Shown: in pieces, positions 1-9,490 of the stretch
Numbering within the stretch: position 1 is the first letter of the stretch
Layout: every line of letters starts with the position of its first letter
From: Pseudoxanthomonas sp. SL93
GTDB lineage: Bacteria > Pseudomonadota > Gammaproteobacteria > Xanthomonadales > Xanthomonadaceae
NCBI RefSeq assembly: GCF_026625825.1
Contig: NZ_CP113065.1
Location: 1,612,001-1,676,000 of the forward strand
Direction of reading: 5' to 3'
Length of the DNA: 64,000 nt
The notes under the pieces: model-generated
The model's database searches: none
What the model was told of the DNA's origin: nothing
Seen by the model: only the letters and a program-made list of their open reading frames with translations
Translations under genes and position numbers: made by a program

Positions 1-79
1 GCAGCTGCTGGCGCAGCCAAGGCGCTGACGCAGCGCGCGATGATGCGACCGGCGATGATGGAGCCGTTATGATCGCGCC

Positions 80-1324
80 ATGGCCAGCACCCTCGCCTTC
101 TTCCTTGATGTCCTGATCTTCATCGTCCTGGCCTGGGCCGCCTGGCGGGCCGTGGCGCGCTCGATCCCCGTCGCCGTCATCCCGATCATCATCGGGCTGG
201 TGCTGGCCGCCACCGGCGTGCTGCCCGCCGGCTGGGGCGTGCCGTCGAAGCTTGGTGACCAGCTGGGTTTCGTCGGCGTGCTGCTGCTCGCCTTCACCGC
301 CGGCCTTGAAACGCGCCAGTCCGCGCACCTGCCCACCACCGCCGAAGCCGCTCCGCTGCCGCGCACGCAGGCGCTGCGTTTCATGGCCAGCGCCGGCATG
401 GCGCTGCTGCTGCCGTTCGCACTGGGCACGCTGGCCGCGCATTACTACTTCACCGGCCTGCCGGGCTGGGACGCACCGCGCGGCGGCGCGTGGATGGGCT
501 CGATGGCCATCGGCCTGTGCCTTGCGGTGAGTGCGCTGCCGGTGCTGATCGGCATCGTGCGCGAACTCGGTCCGCTGCATCGCCCGCTGACCCAGCTAGC
601 GCTGCGCATCGCGGTGATCGACGACGCCGTGCTGTGGATCGGCCTCGCGCTGTTGCTGCTGGCCGCCGAGGGCGGTTCACTGCTGGCCGGCGCCTCCGTC
701 CTGCACCTGCTCGCGCTGGGCGTGGTGATCCTGCTGGCCACCGCCGGCACGCTGGCGCAGCGGCTGCACGCACCGCCGCCGGCCTGGCTGGTGTGGGTGT
801 CGTTGCCGGTCTTCCTGGTCACCGGTGCCTGGGCCAGTTCGCAGCTCGGCCTGCATGCCCTGCTGGGCGCGTACTTCGGCGGCGCGATGGTGCCGCCGGC
901 GTGGGGCCGACGCTTGCCGGTGGAACGGCTGGGCCAGTTCGCGCTGATCGGGCTCGCACCGCTGTTCTTCGGCCACAGCGGCCTGAAGATCGACGGCAGC
1001 GTGCTGGGCTGGGCGTCGCTGCAGGCGTCGTTCGCGCTGCTGGTGCTGGCGGTGGTCGCCAAGCTCGCCGCCGTGCTGGCCTGTCCGCCGGCCTCGCACC
1101 TGTCCCGCCGCGACGCGCTGGCCGTCGGTGCGCTGCTGCAGTGCAAGGGCCTGATGGAAATCGTCGCCGCCACCATCCTGCGCGACAAAGGCCTGTTGTC
1201 CGAACACGCCTTCGCCGCACTGGTCACGCTGGCCGTGCTGTCGACGCTGCTGACCGGCCCGTTCTTCCGTGCGCTGGTGAAGCGCCGCGCCTCGCAAACG
1301 CAATCAGGCAGCCAGCCGGCCTGA
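80..1324 (+). CDS. Cation:proton antiporter, Na+/H+ exchanger family
   Basis: This 414-residue inner-membrane protein is almost entirely hydrophobic helices, about 11-12 segments from residue 5 to residue 400. That is the layout of the CPA-type sodium/hydrogen exchanger domain. A typical early pair of helices carries a conserved 'LAFTAGLE' stretch near residues 70-80, as in CPA2/Kef-like exchangers. No cytoplasmic TrkA-N or TrkA-C regulatory domain follows, so it is a transporter core only. It probably exchanges a monovalent cation for protons in pH or salt homeostasis; the ion cannot be read from the sequence. It stands alone, convergent with the VOC gene 21 bp away. The first 79 bases of the window show no gene. 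Confidence 0.85.
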   Translation: MASTLAFFLDVLIFIVLAWAAWRAVARSIPVAVIPIIIGLVLAATGVLPAGWGVPSKLGDQLGFVGVLLLAFTAGLETRQSAHLPTTAEAAPLPRTQALRFMASAGMALLLPFALGTLAAHYYFTGLPGWDAPRGGAWMGSMAIGLCLAVSALPVLIGIVRELGPLHRPLTQLALRIAVIDDAVLWIGLALLLLAAEGGSLLAGASVLHLLALGVVILLATAGTLAQRLHAPPPAWLVWVSLPVFLVTGAWASSQLGLHALLGAYFGGAMVPPAWGRRLPVERLGQFALIGLAPLFFGHSGLKIDGSVLGWASLQASFALLVLAVVAKLAAVLACPPASHLSRRDALAVGALLQCKGLMEIVAATILRDKGLLSEHAFAALVTLAVLSTLLTGPFFRALVKRRASQTQSGSQPA

Positions 1325-1345
1325 CGTCGCCTAGCCTGACGTCGC

Positions 1346-1774
1346 CTAGAAGGTGACCTTCACCGACGGCGCGCTGCGCCTGGCCTCACCGTGGTACACG
1401 GCTTCGATGTTGTTGCCGTCCGGGTCCAGCACGAACGCTGCGTAGTACCCCGGATGGTAGGGCCGCTCGCCCGGCGCGCCGTTGTCGGTGCCACCATTGG
1501 CCAGCGCGGCCTCGTGGAACGCCTCCACCGTCGCCCTGTCCCGTGCCTGGAACGCCAGGTGGTGCCGACCGGTCAGCTTGCCTTCCGCCGCCTCGCTGTC
1601 GGCAGTGGACACGAACAGCTCATCGGCCCAGAAATAATCGTCGGCGGTGCCGCCCATCGGCACGCCCAGTACATCGAACACCGCCGTGTAGAACGCGCGG
1701 CTGGCGTCGAGGTCGCGGACGACCAGTTGGATGTGGTCGATCAGCCGACCGCGATGCAGTTCCTGGGTTTCCAT
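1346..1774 (-). CDS. VOC family protein (glyoxalase/bleomycin resistance fold)
   Basis: A 142-residue protein with a single vicinal-oxygen-chelate domain. It has an N-terminal 'IDHIQLVVRDLDASRAFY' beta-alpha start (about residues 12-29), a central 'HHLAFQA' strand (about 71-77) and the C-terminal 'DPDGNNIEAVYH' signature (about 118-129). These supply the usual metal-binding His and Glu positions. The family includes glyoxalases, dioxygenases and antibiotic-binding proteins, and the substrate cannot be told here. It is divergent from the catalase gene, separated by 227 bp that contain a short GTCAACGCG direct repeat near 1856-1875 but no other gene. Confidence 0.85.
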   Translation of the reverse strand: METQELHRGRLIDHIQLVVRDLDASRAFYTAVFDVLGVPMGGTADDYFWADELFVSTADSEAAEGKLTGRHHLAFQARDRATVEAFHEAALANGGTDNGAPGERPYHPGYYAAFVLDPDGNNIEAVYHGEARRSAPSVKVTF

Positions 1775-2001
1775 GGTGCGATCCTCGGTTGAAGAGCGGA
1801 CAGTGATGGCATGGCATGCGGTCAGCGAGTGTCCGCGACCGGATGTCAGGGCCTCGTCAACGCGGCGTCAACGCGAGGTTCCGATGCCCCCGTGGCGAAG
1901 TGCACGTGCGGCCTCATGACGCGGCCTGCACATCTCCGGCTCGATCATCGCCGGCTGAAGGCCGCCAGCCTAGGTGGCCGTGCCGACCAGGAGACCCCAC
2001 G

Positions 2002-4095
<2,094 letters not shown>

Positions 4096-4132
4096 ACGCG
4101 CCCGCCGCCGAGGCCTCCGCCGGGAAACCCCC

Positions 4133-4591
4133 ATGTCCGAAACGATCTACGACGCCCTGCGCGAAAGCCACGACCTGCAGCGTTCGCTGTGCCGGCGGAT
4201 GCTGCGCTCCAGCCCCGGCACGGCCGCGCGCATCGCGTTGTTCAGTGAACTGAGGATCGTGCTGGCCGCGCATGCGGCGGCGGAGGAACGCTTCCTTTAC
4301 GTGCCCATCCTGATGGACGACATGGGGCTGAACTCGTCGCGCCATGCACTGCACGAGCACCACCAGATCGACGAACTGGTCGAAGACCTGCAGTCGCTGG
4401 ATCCGCGCCGCGCGGCCTGGCTGAAGAAGGCGCGCGCGTTGTCGGAGAAAGTGCACCACCATCTGCGAGAGGAAGAAAAGAAGTTCTTCCAGGTCTCCGG
4501 CAGGATCCTCAGTGCCACGAAAAAGGCGCAGCTGGCCCGGCAGTACCGCCGCGACTACGCACGCATGCTGGAGAAGCTGCATGCCGCATGA
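4133..4591 (+). CDS. Hemerythrin HHE cation-binding domain protein
   Basis: A 152-residue soluble four-helix protein with the hemerythrin-like metal-ligand pattern: His in 'ESHDLQ' (about residue 12), His in 'AAHAAAEE' (about 46-52), 'HEHHQID' (about 78-84) and 'HHHLREEE' (about 109-116). Such domains bind a di-iron centre. In bacteria they often work in oxygen, nitric oxide or peroxide responses or in iron storage. Its place directly after a catalase gene supports a role in oxidative or nitrosative stress; this is inferred from context. The helix pattern is complete and nothing is truncated. Confidence 0.8.
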   Translation: MSETIYDALRESHDLQRSLCRRMLRSSPGTAARIALFSELRIVLAAHAAAEERFLYVPILMDDMGLNSSRHALHEHHQIDELVEDLQSLDPRRAAWLKKARALSEKVHHHLREEEKKFFQVSGRILSATKKAQLARQYRRDYARMLEKLHAA

Positions 4592-4643
4592 CGCGGCAAT
4601 ACGGCAACCGGCGCGCATCGTGGCGCGCCGGTCGTGGGATGCC

Positions 4644-4988
4644 TCAACGCCAGGGCTTGGACTTGGTGGCGGCCGGTGCGCTGGACGCGGGGTCCATGTC
4701 CTGCACGATGGCCTTCAGGTCGACCTGGGCGAACTGGCCGTCGCCTTCCAGGTCCAGCTGCGCATTGCCGCCCTTGGCGAGCGCGTGGTGGTCCAGGAAG
4801 ACTTCATCGCCGACGGCCGGCGGACGCTTGGCGCTGACCACGCGCGACGGAATGCGCAGCACGCTGAGGCCGGCGCGGCGCCAGGGGCGGTCGGGCATGA
4901 AGCGGCTGATGATGGAACTGTCCACGTGCACATCGATGGACGTGCCGGAAATCGCAATGCATTTGCCTATGGCGACATCATAGTTCAA
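4644..4988 (-). CDS. Hypothetical protein with a TTG start
   Basis: A 114-residue protein I do not recognise. The start is read as TTG at 4988-4986 because an AGGAG ribosome site sits six bases upstream; no ATG in this frame is so placed. The N-terminal half alternates short hydrophobic beta-like stretches ('CIAISG', 'IDVHVDSSII'), and the C-terminal tail is low in complexity (Ala, Ser, Lys). There is no signal peptide or membrane helix. It lies downstream of, and in the same direction as, the frameshifted small gene at 5037-5307, so the two may have formed a small operon. Confidence 0.6.
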   Translation of the reverse strand: MNYDVAIGKCIAISGTSIDVHVDSSIISRFMPDRPWRRAGLSVLRIPSRVVSAKRPPAVGDEVFLDHHALAKGGNAQLDLEGDGQFAQVDLKAIVQDMDPASSAPAATKSKPWR

Positions 4989-5036
4989 CGGTTTCTCCTG
5001 ACGGGGTGACGCAATGGCCGCGGGCGACGCACGCAC

Positions 5037-5307
5037 CTAGTGGTGCACGTTGCTCAGCGTGAACAGATAGTGCGCATCGTCCAGCAGGCGCCGCATGCGA
5101 AGTTCGACTTCGCGCGGATCGCGCAGCGTGGGGGGCGCACTCAGGGGAATAGGTGGTGGTCTGGATGCCATCCAGGAAACGCTTCTGGCGCGCCACGCTG
5201 ACATCCAGCGACTGGCAGGCGCTTGCCCACAGCGCACGGAGTGCATCCGGGCCAATGCTCTGCTGGTGGCCCACCCGCAGGATCAGCCAATTCACGTGAT
5301 GCGCCAT
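5037..5307 (-). pseudogene. Frameshifted small hypothetical gene
   Basis: Two halves of one short protein lie in different frames. The N-terminal half starts at ATG 5307 ('MAHHVNWLILRVG') and reads well to about residue 57 ('TTTYSPE'). The C-terminal half ('DPREVELRMRRLLDDAHYLF') is in the other frame and ends at 5037. The span is 271 nt, one more than a multiple of three. A run of six G at 5130-5135 lies exactly where the frame must change; with five G an 89-residue protein results. This is either a real frameshift, a slippage site or a sequencing error. No family is recognised. It sits just upstream of the TTG-start gene. Confidence 0.55.
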
Positions 5308-5507
5308 CGCCCTGCCTTGCCGGTAGTCAAGGGCCAGTATGCGCCCATCCCTGTTAAAAGGGGGCGTGGAAGGCGTCCGCATGCGGAAGGGCACCGCGCA
5401 ACGAAATGACGCGCCGTTTACGCGCAACACCTTGATGCGCATGGATTCTTTATGCGATGCGCCGCCACCATGGCCGCACTGCACTCCGGTGCGCCTCTGC
5501 CGACACC

Positions 5508-5978
5508 ATGTCCATTCTCGTCATCCAGGGTTCCCACGGCGGCGCCAACGCGCGCGTGGGCAACGCTTTCACGCGCCCCTTGCATGCCGCGGCAACCGCG
5601 GCCGGCGTTCCGCTGGCGTGGCGCCGCGTCCGCACCGCGCGCAGCCTCACCGGCTGCCTGCAGCGCTTGCAACGCGCACAGGTACAGCGCGCACAGGTAC
5701 AGGTGGTGCTGCTGGATGCGGGCGATCTGGCCACGGACGATCCCGCCTTTCGCGGCACTGCCCTGCGGCAGGCAATTGAAGCGCTGCCCATGCCGTACAT
5801 CGAAGTGCAGGACGACGCCGCGCACCTGCTGGAACCCCGCCTGCATCCGCGCCACGCACCGCTGGTGACCGTCGTGCTGCGTCACCAGCTGGAACGCGCC
5901 TATGCGCTGGCGCTGTCCATCGCCCTGCGTCGCCTGGCCTCGCCTGCGCCGCTGCACCCCGCGCGCGTGCCCGCATGA
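5508..5978 (+). CDS. Dehydroquinase-like (AroQ-fold) protein without the active site, copy 1
   Basis: A 156-residue protein resembling type II 3-dehydroquinate dehydratase in layout. It has an N-terminal strand 'MSILVIQG' where AroQ has its first strand and 'NGPN', 'LLDAGD' where AroQ has 'NPGA', and 'YIEVQDDAAHLLEP' where AroQ has 'IEVHxSNxHAREP'. A C-terminal helix 'ALALSIAL' matches the AroQ 'LAL' helix. One His and the following Glu-Pro of the AroQ motif are kept, but the catalytic loop (Arg and Tyr of REPxxYG) and the central THTS histidine are missing. It is therefore probably not an enzyme. It overlaps the next gene by ATGA. The start at 5508 aligns with the AroQ N-terminus; the frame is open further upstream. 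Confidence 0.6.
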   Translation: MSILVIQGSHGGANARVGNAFTRPLHAAATAAGVPLAWRRVRTARSLTGCLQRLQRAQVQRAQVQVVLLDAGDLATDDPAFRGTALRQAIEALPMPYIEVQDDAAHLLEPRLHPRHAPLVTVVLRHQLERAYALALSIALRRLASPAPLHPARVPA

Positions 5979-6439
5979 ACGCGCCACGCACGCCCATGTC
6001 CATCCTGATCATCCGCGGGCCGGAACCACACGCCGACGACGCCAACCGTCCCCTTCCCGCCCATCTGGTGCAAGGGCTGGTGCGACGCGCCGCGTGTGCC
6101 GGCAAGACGCTGGCCGTGCGCCGCTGCGGCAGCACGCGCGAGATGCTGCATGCCCTGTCGATGGCCAACCAGTGGCACGTGGAAGCCACCCTGCTCGACC
6201 CCGGCACGCAGGTGGACAGTCCGCTGCTGCAACGCGCGCTGCAGGGCCTGGACCATCCCTACATCGAAGTCCACGACGACGTCAGCCACCCGCCCGAACC
6301 CACCCTGCCCACGCGCGGCGGGCGCTGCCTGGCCGTGGTCAACGGTTACGGCCTGCACGGCTACACGCTGGCGCTGAACATCGCGCTCGACCACCTGGGC
6401 GCGGCGGAGTGCGAATGCGATGTGCACGTGGGCACCTGA
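5975..6439 (+). CDS. Dehydroquinase-like (AroQ-fold) protein without the active site, copy 2
   Basis: A 154-residue paralogue of the preceding gene, translationally coupled through an ATGA overlap. The AroQ match is clearer here: 'MSILIIRGP' at the start, 'ATLLDPGT' in the middle, then 'PYIEVHDDVSHPPEP' followed by 'AVVNGYGLHGYTLALNIAL'. The last stretch corresponds to 'GVIxGxGxxGYxLALxAL' in type II dehydroquinases. The His of 'VSHPPEP' aligns with the AroQ 'NVHARE' histidine, but the flanking Arg, the THTS His and the REPxxYG loop are replaced. The start could instead be the inner Met at 5996, which aligns with copy 1. Function is unknown; the pair may form a heteromer. Confidence 0.65.
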   Translation: MNAPRTPMSILIIRGPEPHADDANRPLPAHLVQGLVRRAACAGKTLAVRRCGSTREMLHALSMANQWHVEATLLDPGTQVDSPLLQRALQGLDHPYIEVHDDVSHPPEPTLPTRGGRCLAVVNGYGLHGYTLALNIALDHLGAAECECDVHVGT

Positions 6440-6446
6440 CGCGGCC

Positions 6447-6638
6447 ATGCCGCGCGCGTACTTCGCCGACTACGAAGCGTACGAGGACGGCCATGCGGTG
6501 GCGTGGGGCCAGGCCGTGCTGACGTGCGCCGCACACGACGATGCCGACGAAGTCATCGCACGCCTGCGCCAGCAGGCCGCCGACCGGCAGGGCGTGCCGC
6601 GCGCCGCCATCCGGCTGCGCAGCGTGTGTCGCCTGTGA
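6447..6638 (+). CDS. Small hypothetical protein after the AroQ-like pair
   Basis: A 63-residue protein starting at ATG 6447, seven bases after the previous stop, so it is probably the third gene of the same operon. It has an acidic, aromatic N-terminus ('YFADYEAYEDG'), then an amphipathic helix with Asp, Glu, Arg and Gln, and a short C-terminal strand. There is no signal peptide or membrane segment and I recognise no family. The frame opens at 6420, but that start would overlap copy 2. Confidence 0.5.
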   Translation: MPRAYFADYEAYEDGHAVAWGQAVLTCAAHDDADEVIARLRQQAADRQGVPRAAIRLRSVCRL

Positions 6639-7028
6639 GTACCGCGCATGCGGCGCGCGATTCGTGGCAAGACAGCACCCGTTCACGCCATCATGTGATG
6701 TCGTCGGCAGTTTCAGCGCGTACGGCGCGTGGCGTTGACGCGCTCTTCTCATCCGCCGCGCAACACTGCAGGCGTGGTCGGAGCCGCCCTGCGGCGTTGT
6801 CCGGATCCAGTCCAAAGCCACGGACGACCACAAAGGCACCGTCGTGCGAAGCCTCAGCTTCGTCCAGCTTGGCTGATAGTTGCGTCAACCTCCGCGGATC
6901 GCTGGCGCGGTGCCTTCTTCCCCGATGCAAGCAGTCGCCTGCAGTCCGCCAGACGGCAGGATCGGCAAGGTCGCCACCGCGGCCCGGCGGCATCATGCGG
7001 ATCCGTTCCCGCCCTGCCGGACCTGCCC
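6639..7028. other. 390 bp without a convincing gene
   Basis: Both strands carry open frames here, as expected at this GC content. The best is a minus-strand frame at 6691-6996 whose C-terminal half ('LDEAEASHDGAFVVVRGFG') looks slightly protein-like but has no ribosome site or recognisable domain. I see no terminator, tRNA or repeat. It may be decayed coding sequence or simply a long upstream region of the gene at 7029. Confidence 0.35.
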
Positions 7029-7421
7029 ATGACCTCTCCCACGCTCTATGCCGTCGGCCAGACCTGGCGCTGCGCCGGCCGCACCGCGGACGAAACCCCC
7101 ACGCTGCTGATCCAGCAGATCGACACCCATCCGCTGGGCGGGCTTGTGTATCACGTGAGCATCGACGGCCTGCGCATCCACCAGCCGGCGTCGCCCGGCG
7201 GCCTGCTGGACACGCTGCCGCACGTGCCGGTCACCCGCCACACACTGGACACCAGCGTCACCGCGCTGGAAGGCACGCCGGGGGCGGACGCCCGTTTCCG
7301 CGAAGGCCATGCGCAATGGAAGCAGGCCTTCGATGCGCAGCAGGCCGGTGCCTTCGGTGTCAGCTTGGCGGAAATCGCCACCATCATCGAACGCGGCATC
7401 GCCGGTACGCCGGCACGCTGA
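7029..7421 (+). CDS. Hypothetical protein
   Basis: A 130-residue soluble protein I do not recognise. The start at ATG 7029 begins a well-formed N-terminus ('YAVGQTWRCAGR') that reads like a small beta-rich domain, with a 'GGLVYHVSIDGLRI' strand pair near residues 38-51. A C-terminal helical segment follows ('GHAQWKQAF', then 'LAEIATIIERG'). The upstream in-frame part (6729-7028) is not protein-like. It is convergent with the gene at 7431, with nine bases between the stops. Confidence 0.6.
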   Translation: MTSPTLYAVGQTWRCAGRTADETPTLLIQQIDTHPLGGLVYHVSIDGLRIHQPASPGGLLDTLPHVPVTRHTLDTSVTALEGTPGADARFREGHAQWKQAFDAQQAGAFGVSLAEIATIIERGIAGTPAR

Positions 7422-7430
7422 TCGCATCCC

Positions 7431-7730
7431 CTACACGTTGGGCGGCAGCGGCGCGCGCAGCGGCAGCGCCGGGCGCGGGCACAGCGACTTCAACTGGCAG
7501 TAGGTGGCCTCGTACGCGGCCACTTCTTCGGCGTGCTGGCACAACGCACGGAAGGGATTGCGCGCCGACAACGTCTGCGCCACCGCACGCAGGCGTTCGC
7601 CATCGGGGTGGGTCTGCACCAGCGCGGCGACCCAGACGGTCAACGCTTCCAGGTGGCCGGTGAGCCGTGCATCGGCGGTTTCAAGGCTGTCCAGCGCATG
7701 GCGCGCCGGGTATTCGGAATAAAGCAGCAT
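7431..7730 (-). CDS. Hypothetical helical protein
   Basis: A 99-residue protein read from ATG 7730. It is predicted to be almost all alpha-helical: 'ALDSLETADARLTGHLEAL', then 'AALVQTHPDGERLRAVAQTL', then 'HAEEVAAYEATYCQLKSL'. It has two Cys in the C-terminal third and a proline-rich end. No signal peptide, membrane helix or known domain is seen. The ribosome site upstream of the chosen start is weak. It may be co-transcribed with the stress protein gene at 7880-8371, 149 bp upstream. Confidence 0.5.
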   Translation of the reverse strand: MLLYSEYPARHALDSLETADARLTGHLEALTVWVAALVQTHPDGERLRAVAQTLSARNPFRALCQHAEEVAAYEATYCQLKSLCPRPALPLRAPLPPNV

Positions 7731-7879
7731 AGGGGCATGACGTCTGGCATGGGAAAGTGCCGTGCGTCGCCCCTGTCCTTCGCGCCGGCTGTGTTTTCCT
7801 TCACGCACGACGCGATGCGCAGCGGCCAGCTGCTGCGCATCGCGAGTCAGGCAGGGTTTGGATTGGAAGCCGCTGCGCC

Positions 7880-8371
7880 TCAGCCGCGCAGGTTCACTTC
7901 GGCCACCTTGTCCTGGTAATCCTCCTTGGGGTCCACGCCCAAGAGCATCTTCACGCCGGCCAGCAGGCTCTGCTCGTTCAACCAGATCTCGGCATGCTCG
8001 GCATCGAAGCGCAGCAGCGCGAGCTTCGGGTCGTCCTTGCCGCCTTCGTACCAGGCCGCGACGAAGGGGTTCCACAGGCGGTCGATCACCGCGCGGTTGT
8101 CGTCGCGCACCAGCGAACCCTGCAGGCTGGCGAACAGGTCATGGCCCATCGAGGTGAAGGTGGCCACCGCGCGCTGCGGCGACGCGGTGCTCTGCGCCAG
8201 CAGGTTGTCGGTGGCGGTGAAGATCCACATCGGGCCGCGGCCTTCGTGTTCGGTCAGTGCGGTCATGGGACGGGTGTGGCCGTCTTCCGCGCCTTCCAGG
8301 CCGATCATCAGGGTGCGGTCGGACTTGAGGGCCTTCCAGAGCTTCTTTTCCAGTTCTTCGGGGGTATGCAT
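7880..8371 (-). CDS. General stress protein 26-like, pyridoxamine 5'-phosphate oxidase fold
   Basis: A 163-residue flavin-binding split-barrel protein. After a helical start ('PEELEKKLWKALKS') come the family strands 'MTALTEHEGRGPMWIFTATDN' (about residues 36-56). Next is 'GSLVRDDNRAVIDRLWNPFVAAWYEGG' (about 86-112), then 'LALLRFDAEHAEIW' (about 118-131). This is the arrangement of the GsiB/YdaG-type general stress proteins, which bind FMN or FAD and are induced by stress in several bacteria. A conserved 'WNPFVAAWYEGG' segment is typical. The molecular substrate is unknown. It is divergent from the glycine-zipper gene at 8602. Confidence 0.8.
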   Translation of the reverse strand: MHTPEELEKKLWKALKSDRTLMIGLEGAEDGHTRPMTALTEHEGRGPMWIFTATDNLLAQSTASPQRAVATFTSMGHDLFASLQGSLVRDDNRAVIDRLWNPFVAAWYEGGKDDPKLALLRFDAEHAEIWLNEQSLLAGVKMLLGVDPKEDYQDKVAEVNLRG

Positions 8372-8601
8372 GTGGCCAACTCCGTGGGGAATGCCCCGAC
8401 CGTAAGCGCGGCGCCGTCACGGGGTTGTAAATCGGGGGCGTATTCGCCGTGACGGCTCAGCGCGCCGTCAGCTTTGTCGCGCGGTCGTCACGCGGCCGTG
8501 CGCCAACCAGACTGGCGGGTAAACGCACTGCTGCGCTTTCACCTGCGCTTGCCATCACCGCGCGCACGCTTGCCGCGTATTCCCGTTGCAAGGAGATGGT
8601 C

Positions 8602-8961
8602 ATGAAGGTTTCGCGTATCGCGCTTTCGCTCGGCCTGCTGTCGATCATCGGCGTGGCCAGCGCCCAGACCTACGGCCCGGAAGACGAGGGTCGCCGTTTC
8701 AACGACGGCAGCAAGGTGGTCTGCAAGAACGTCGAAGTGCAGAAGAACAGCAAGGACCCCAACCGCGTGGCCGGGACCGCCATCGGCGCGGTGGTCGGCG
8801 GCCTGCTGGGCAACCAGGTGGGAAGCGGCAGCGGCAAGAAGGTCGCCACCGTGGGCGGTGCCGTGGCCGGCGGTGCGGTCGGCCGCAAGGTGCAGGGCGA
8901 CAGCCAGGAGAACAAGGGTGACCGTGTGGTGGAGCGCCGTTGCGAACGGGTGTACCCGTAA
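8602..8961 (+). CDS. Exported glycine-zipper 2TM domain protein
   Basis: A 119-residue envelope protein. It has a signal peptide (residues 1 to about 21, ending 'GVASA-Q'), a short linker, then a glycine-zipper membrane segment at about residues 54-95. That segment has repeated GxxxG spacing ('GTAIGAVVGGLLGNQVG' and 'GGAVAGGAVG'), followed by a Cys-containing C-terminus. This is the layout of Rickettsia 17 kDa antigen-like and YcfJ-like outer-membrane-associated proteins. The start at 8602 has AAGGAG eight bases upstream; the longer frame from 8449 lacks one. A strong terminator follows 25 bp after the stop, so it is monocistronic. Confidence 0.8.
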   Translation: MKVSRIALSLGLLSIIGVASAQTYGPEDEGRRFNDGSKVVCKNVEVQKNSKDPNRVAGTAIGAVVGGLLGNQVGSGSGKKVATVGGAVAGGAVGRKVQGDSQENKGDRVVERRCERVYP

Positions 8962-8986
8962 GCCTGTCTCCCACACGTGCAAGGCG

Positions 8987-9020
8987 AACGCCTGCGGCCG
9001 TAACGCCGCAGGCGTTTTTG
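8987..9020 (+). terminator. Rho-independent terminator after the glycine-zipper gene
   Basis: A perfect 12-bp stem (8987-8998 pairing with 9005-9016) with a six-base loop runs into a T-tract from 9015. It lies 25 bp after the stop at 8961. Confidence 0.85.
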
Positions 9021-9129
9021 TTTGTGTCTCTGCACCACCGCACACCGGGCGCAGCGTGTCACGCGGCCACGCCGTTGCGGCGCGCCGGCAACGGGCGTAT
9101 AGCGCCCGTTATAACACCGGACCGCACAC

Positions 9130-9351
9130 ATGAAGCTCAAGATCACCACCATCGGCAACTCGGCCGGCGTCATCCTGCCCAGGGAACTGCTGGCCCGCCT
9201 GCGCCTGGAAAAAGGCGATGAGCTGCACGCGCTGGAAACGCCCGACGGCATCCGCCTGACCGTGTACGACCCGGCGCTGGCCGAGCAGATGGAGGTGGCG
9301 GAACAGGTGATGCGCGAGGATCGCCAGGTGCTGCACAAGCTGGCGCAGTGA
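9130..9351 (+). CDS. AbrB/MazE/SpoVT-type antitoxin
   Basis: A 73-residue DNA-binding antitoxin. Residues 1-47 are the swapped-hairpin AbrB domain ('KITTIGNSAGVILPRELL' followed by 'LEKGDELHALETPDGIRLTVYD'). Residues 48-73 form an acidic amphipathic helix ('AEQMEVAEQVMREDRQVLHK'), which in this class wraps around and neutralises the toxin. It would bind its own promoter as well as the toxin. A 42-residue mini-gene follows after 10 bp, then the Doc-type toxin frame, a classical antitoxin-first order. The gene looks intact although the toxin does not. Confidence 0.85.
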   Translation: MKLKITTIGNSAGVILPRELLARLRLEKGDELHALETPDGIRLTVYDPALAEQMEVAEQVMREDRQVLHKLAQ

Positions 9352-9361
9352 GGGCACGGCG

Positions 9362-9490
9362 ATGACGCAGACATCCTCCGGGTCCCGCCCCACGCCGCGA
9401 GCGCTGGCACGCCAGATCGCCATCGCCGAACGCGTGATGCGCCGGCGGCGCGCGCTACTCGCGCGCTTGGCGCAATGCGTCGCGGCATGA
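9362..9490 (+). CDS. Mini-gene repeating the antitoxin C-terminal tail
   Basis: A 42-residue reading frame lying between antitoxin and toxin, with GAGG upstream and an ATGA overlap into the toxin start at 9487. Its residues 14-38 ('ALARQIAIAERVMRR...') align without gaps to antitoxin residues 49-73, with 14 of 25 identical. The acidic positions are changed to Arg. The DNA-binding domain is absent. It may be a duplicated toxin-binding peptide, a decayed second antitoxin, or a leader that couples toxin translation. The similarity is seen directly; the function is inference. Confidence 0.55.
   Translation: MTQTSSGSRPTPRALARQIAIAERVMRRRRALLARLAQCVAA

Noticed and set aside
6691..6996. Minus-strand 101-residue frame in the gap before 7029
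   Set aside because: Only its C-terminal half looks protein-like, there is no ribosome site or domain, and an antisense start would lie in a low-quality stretch.
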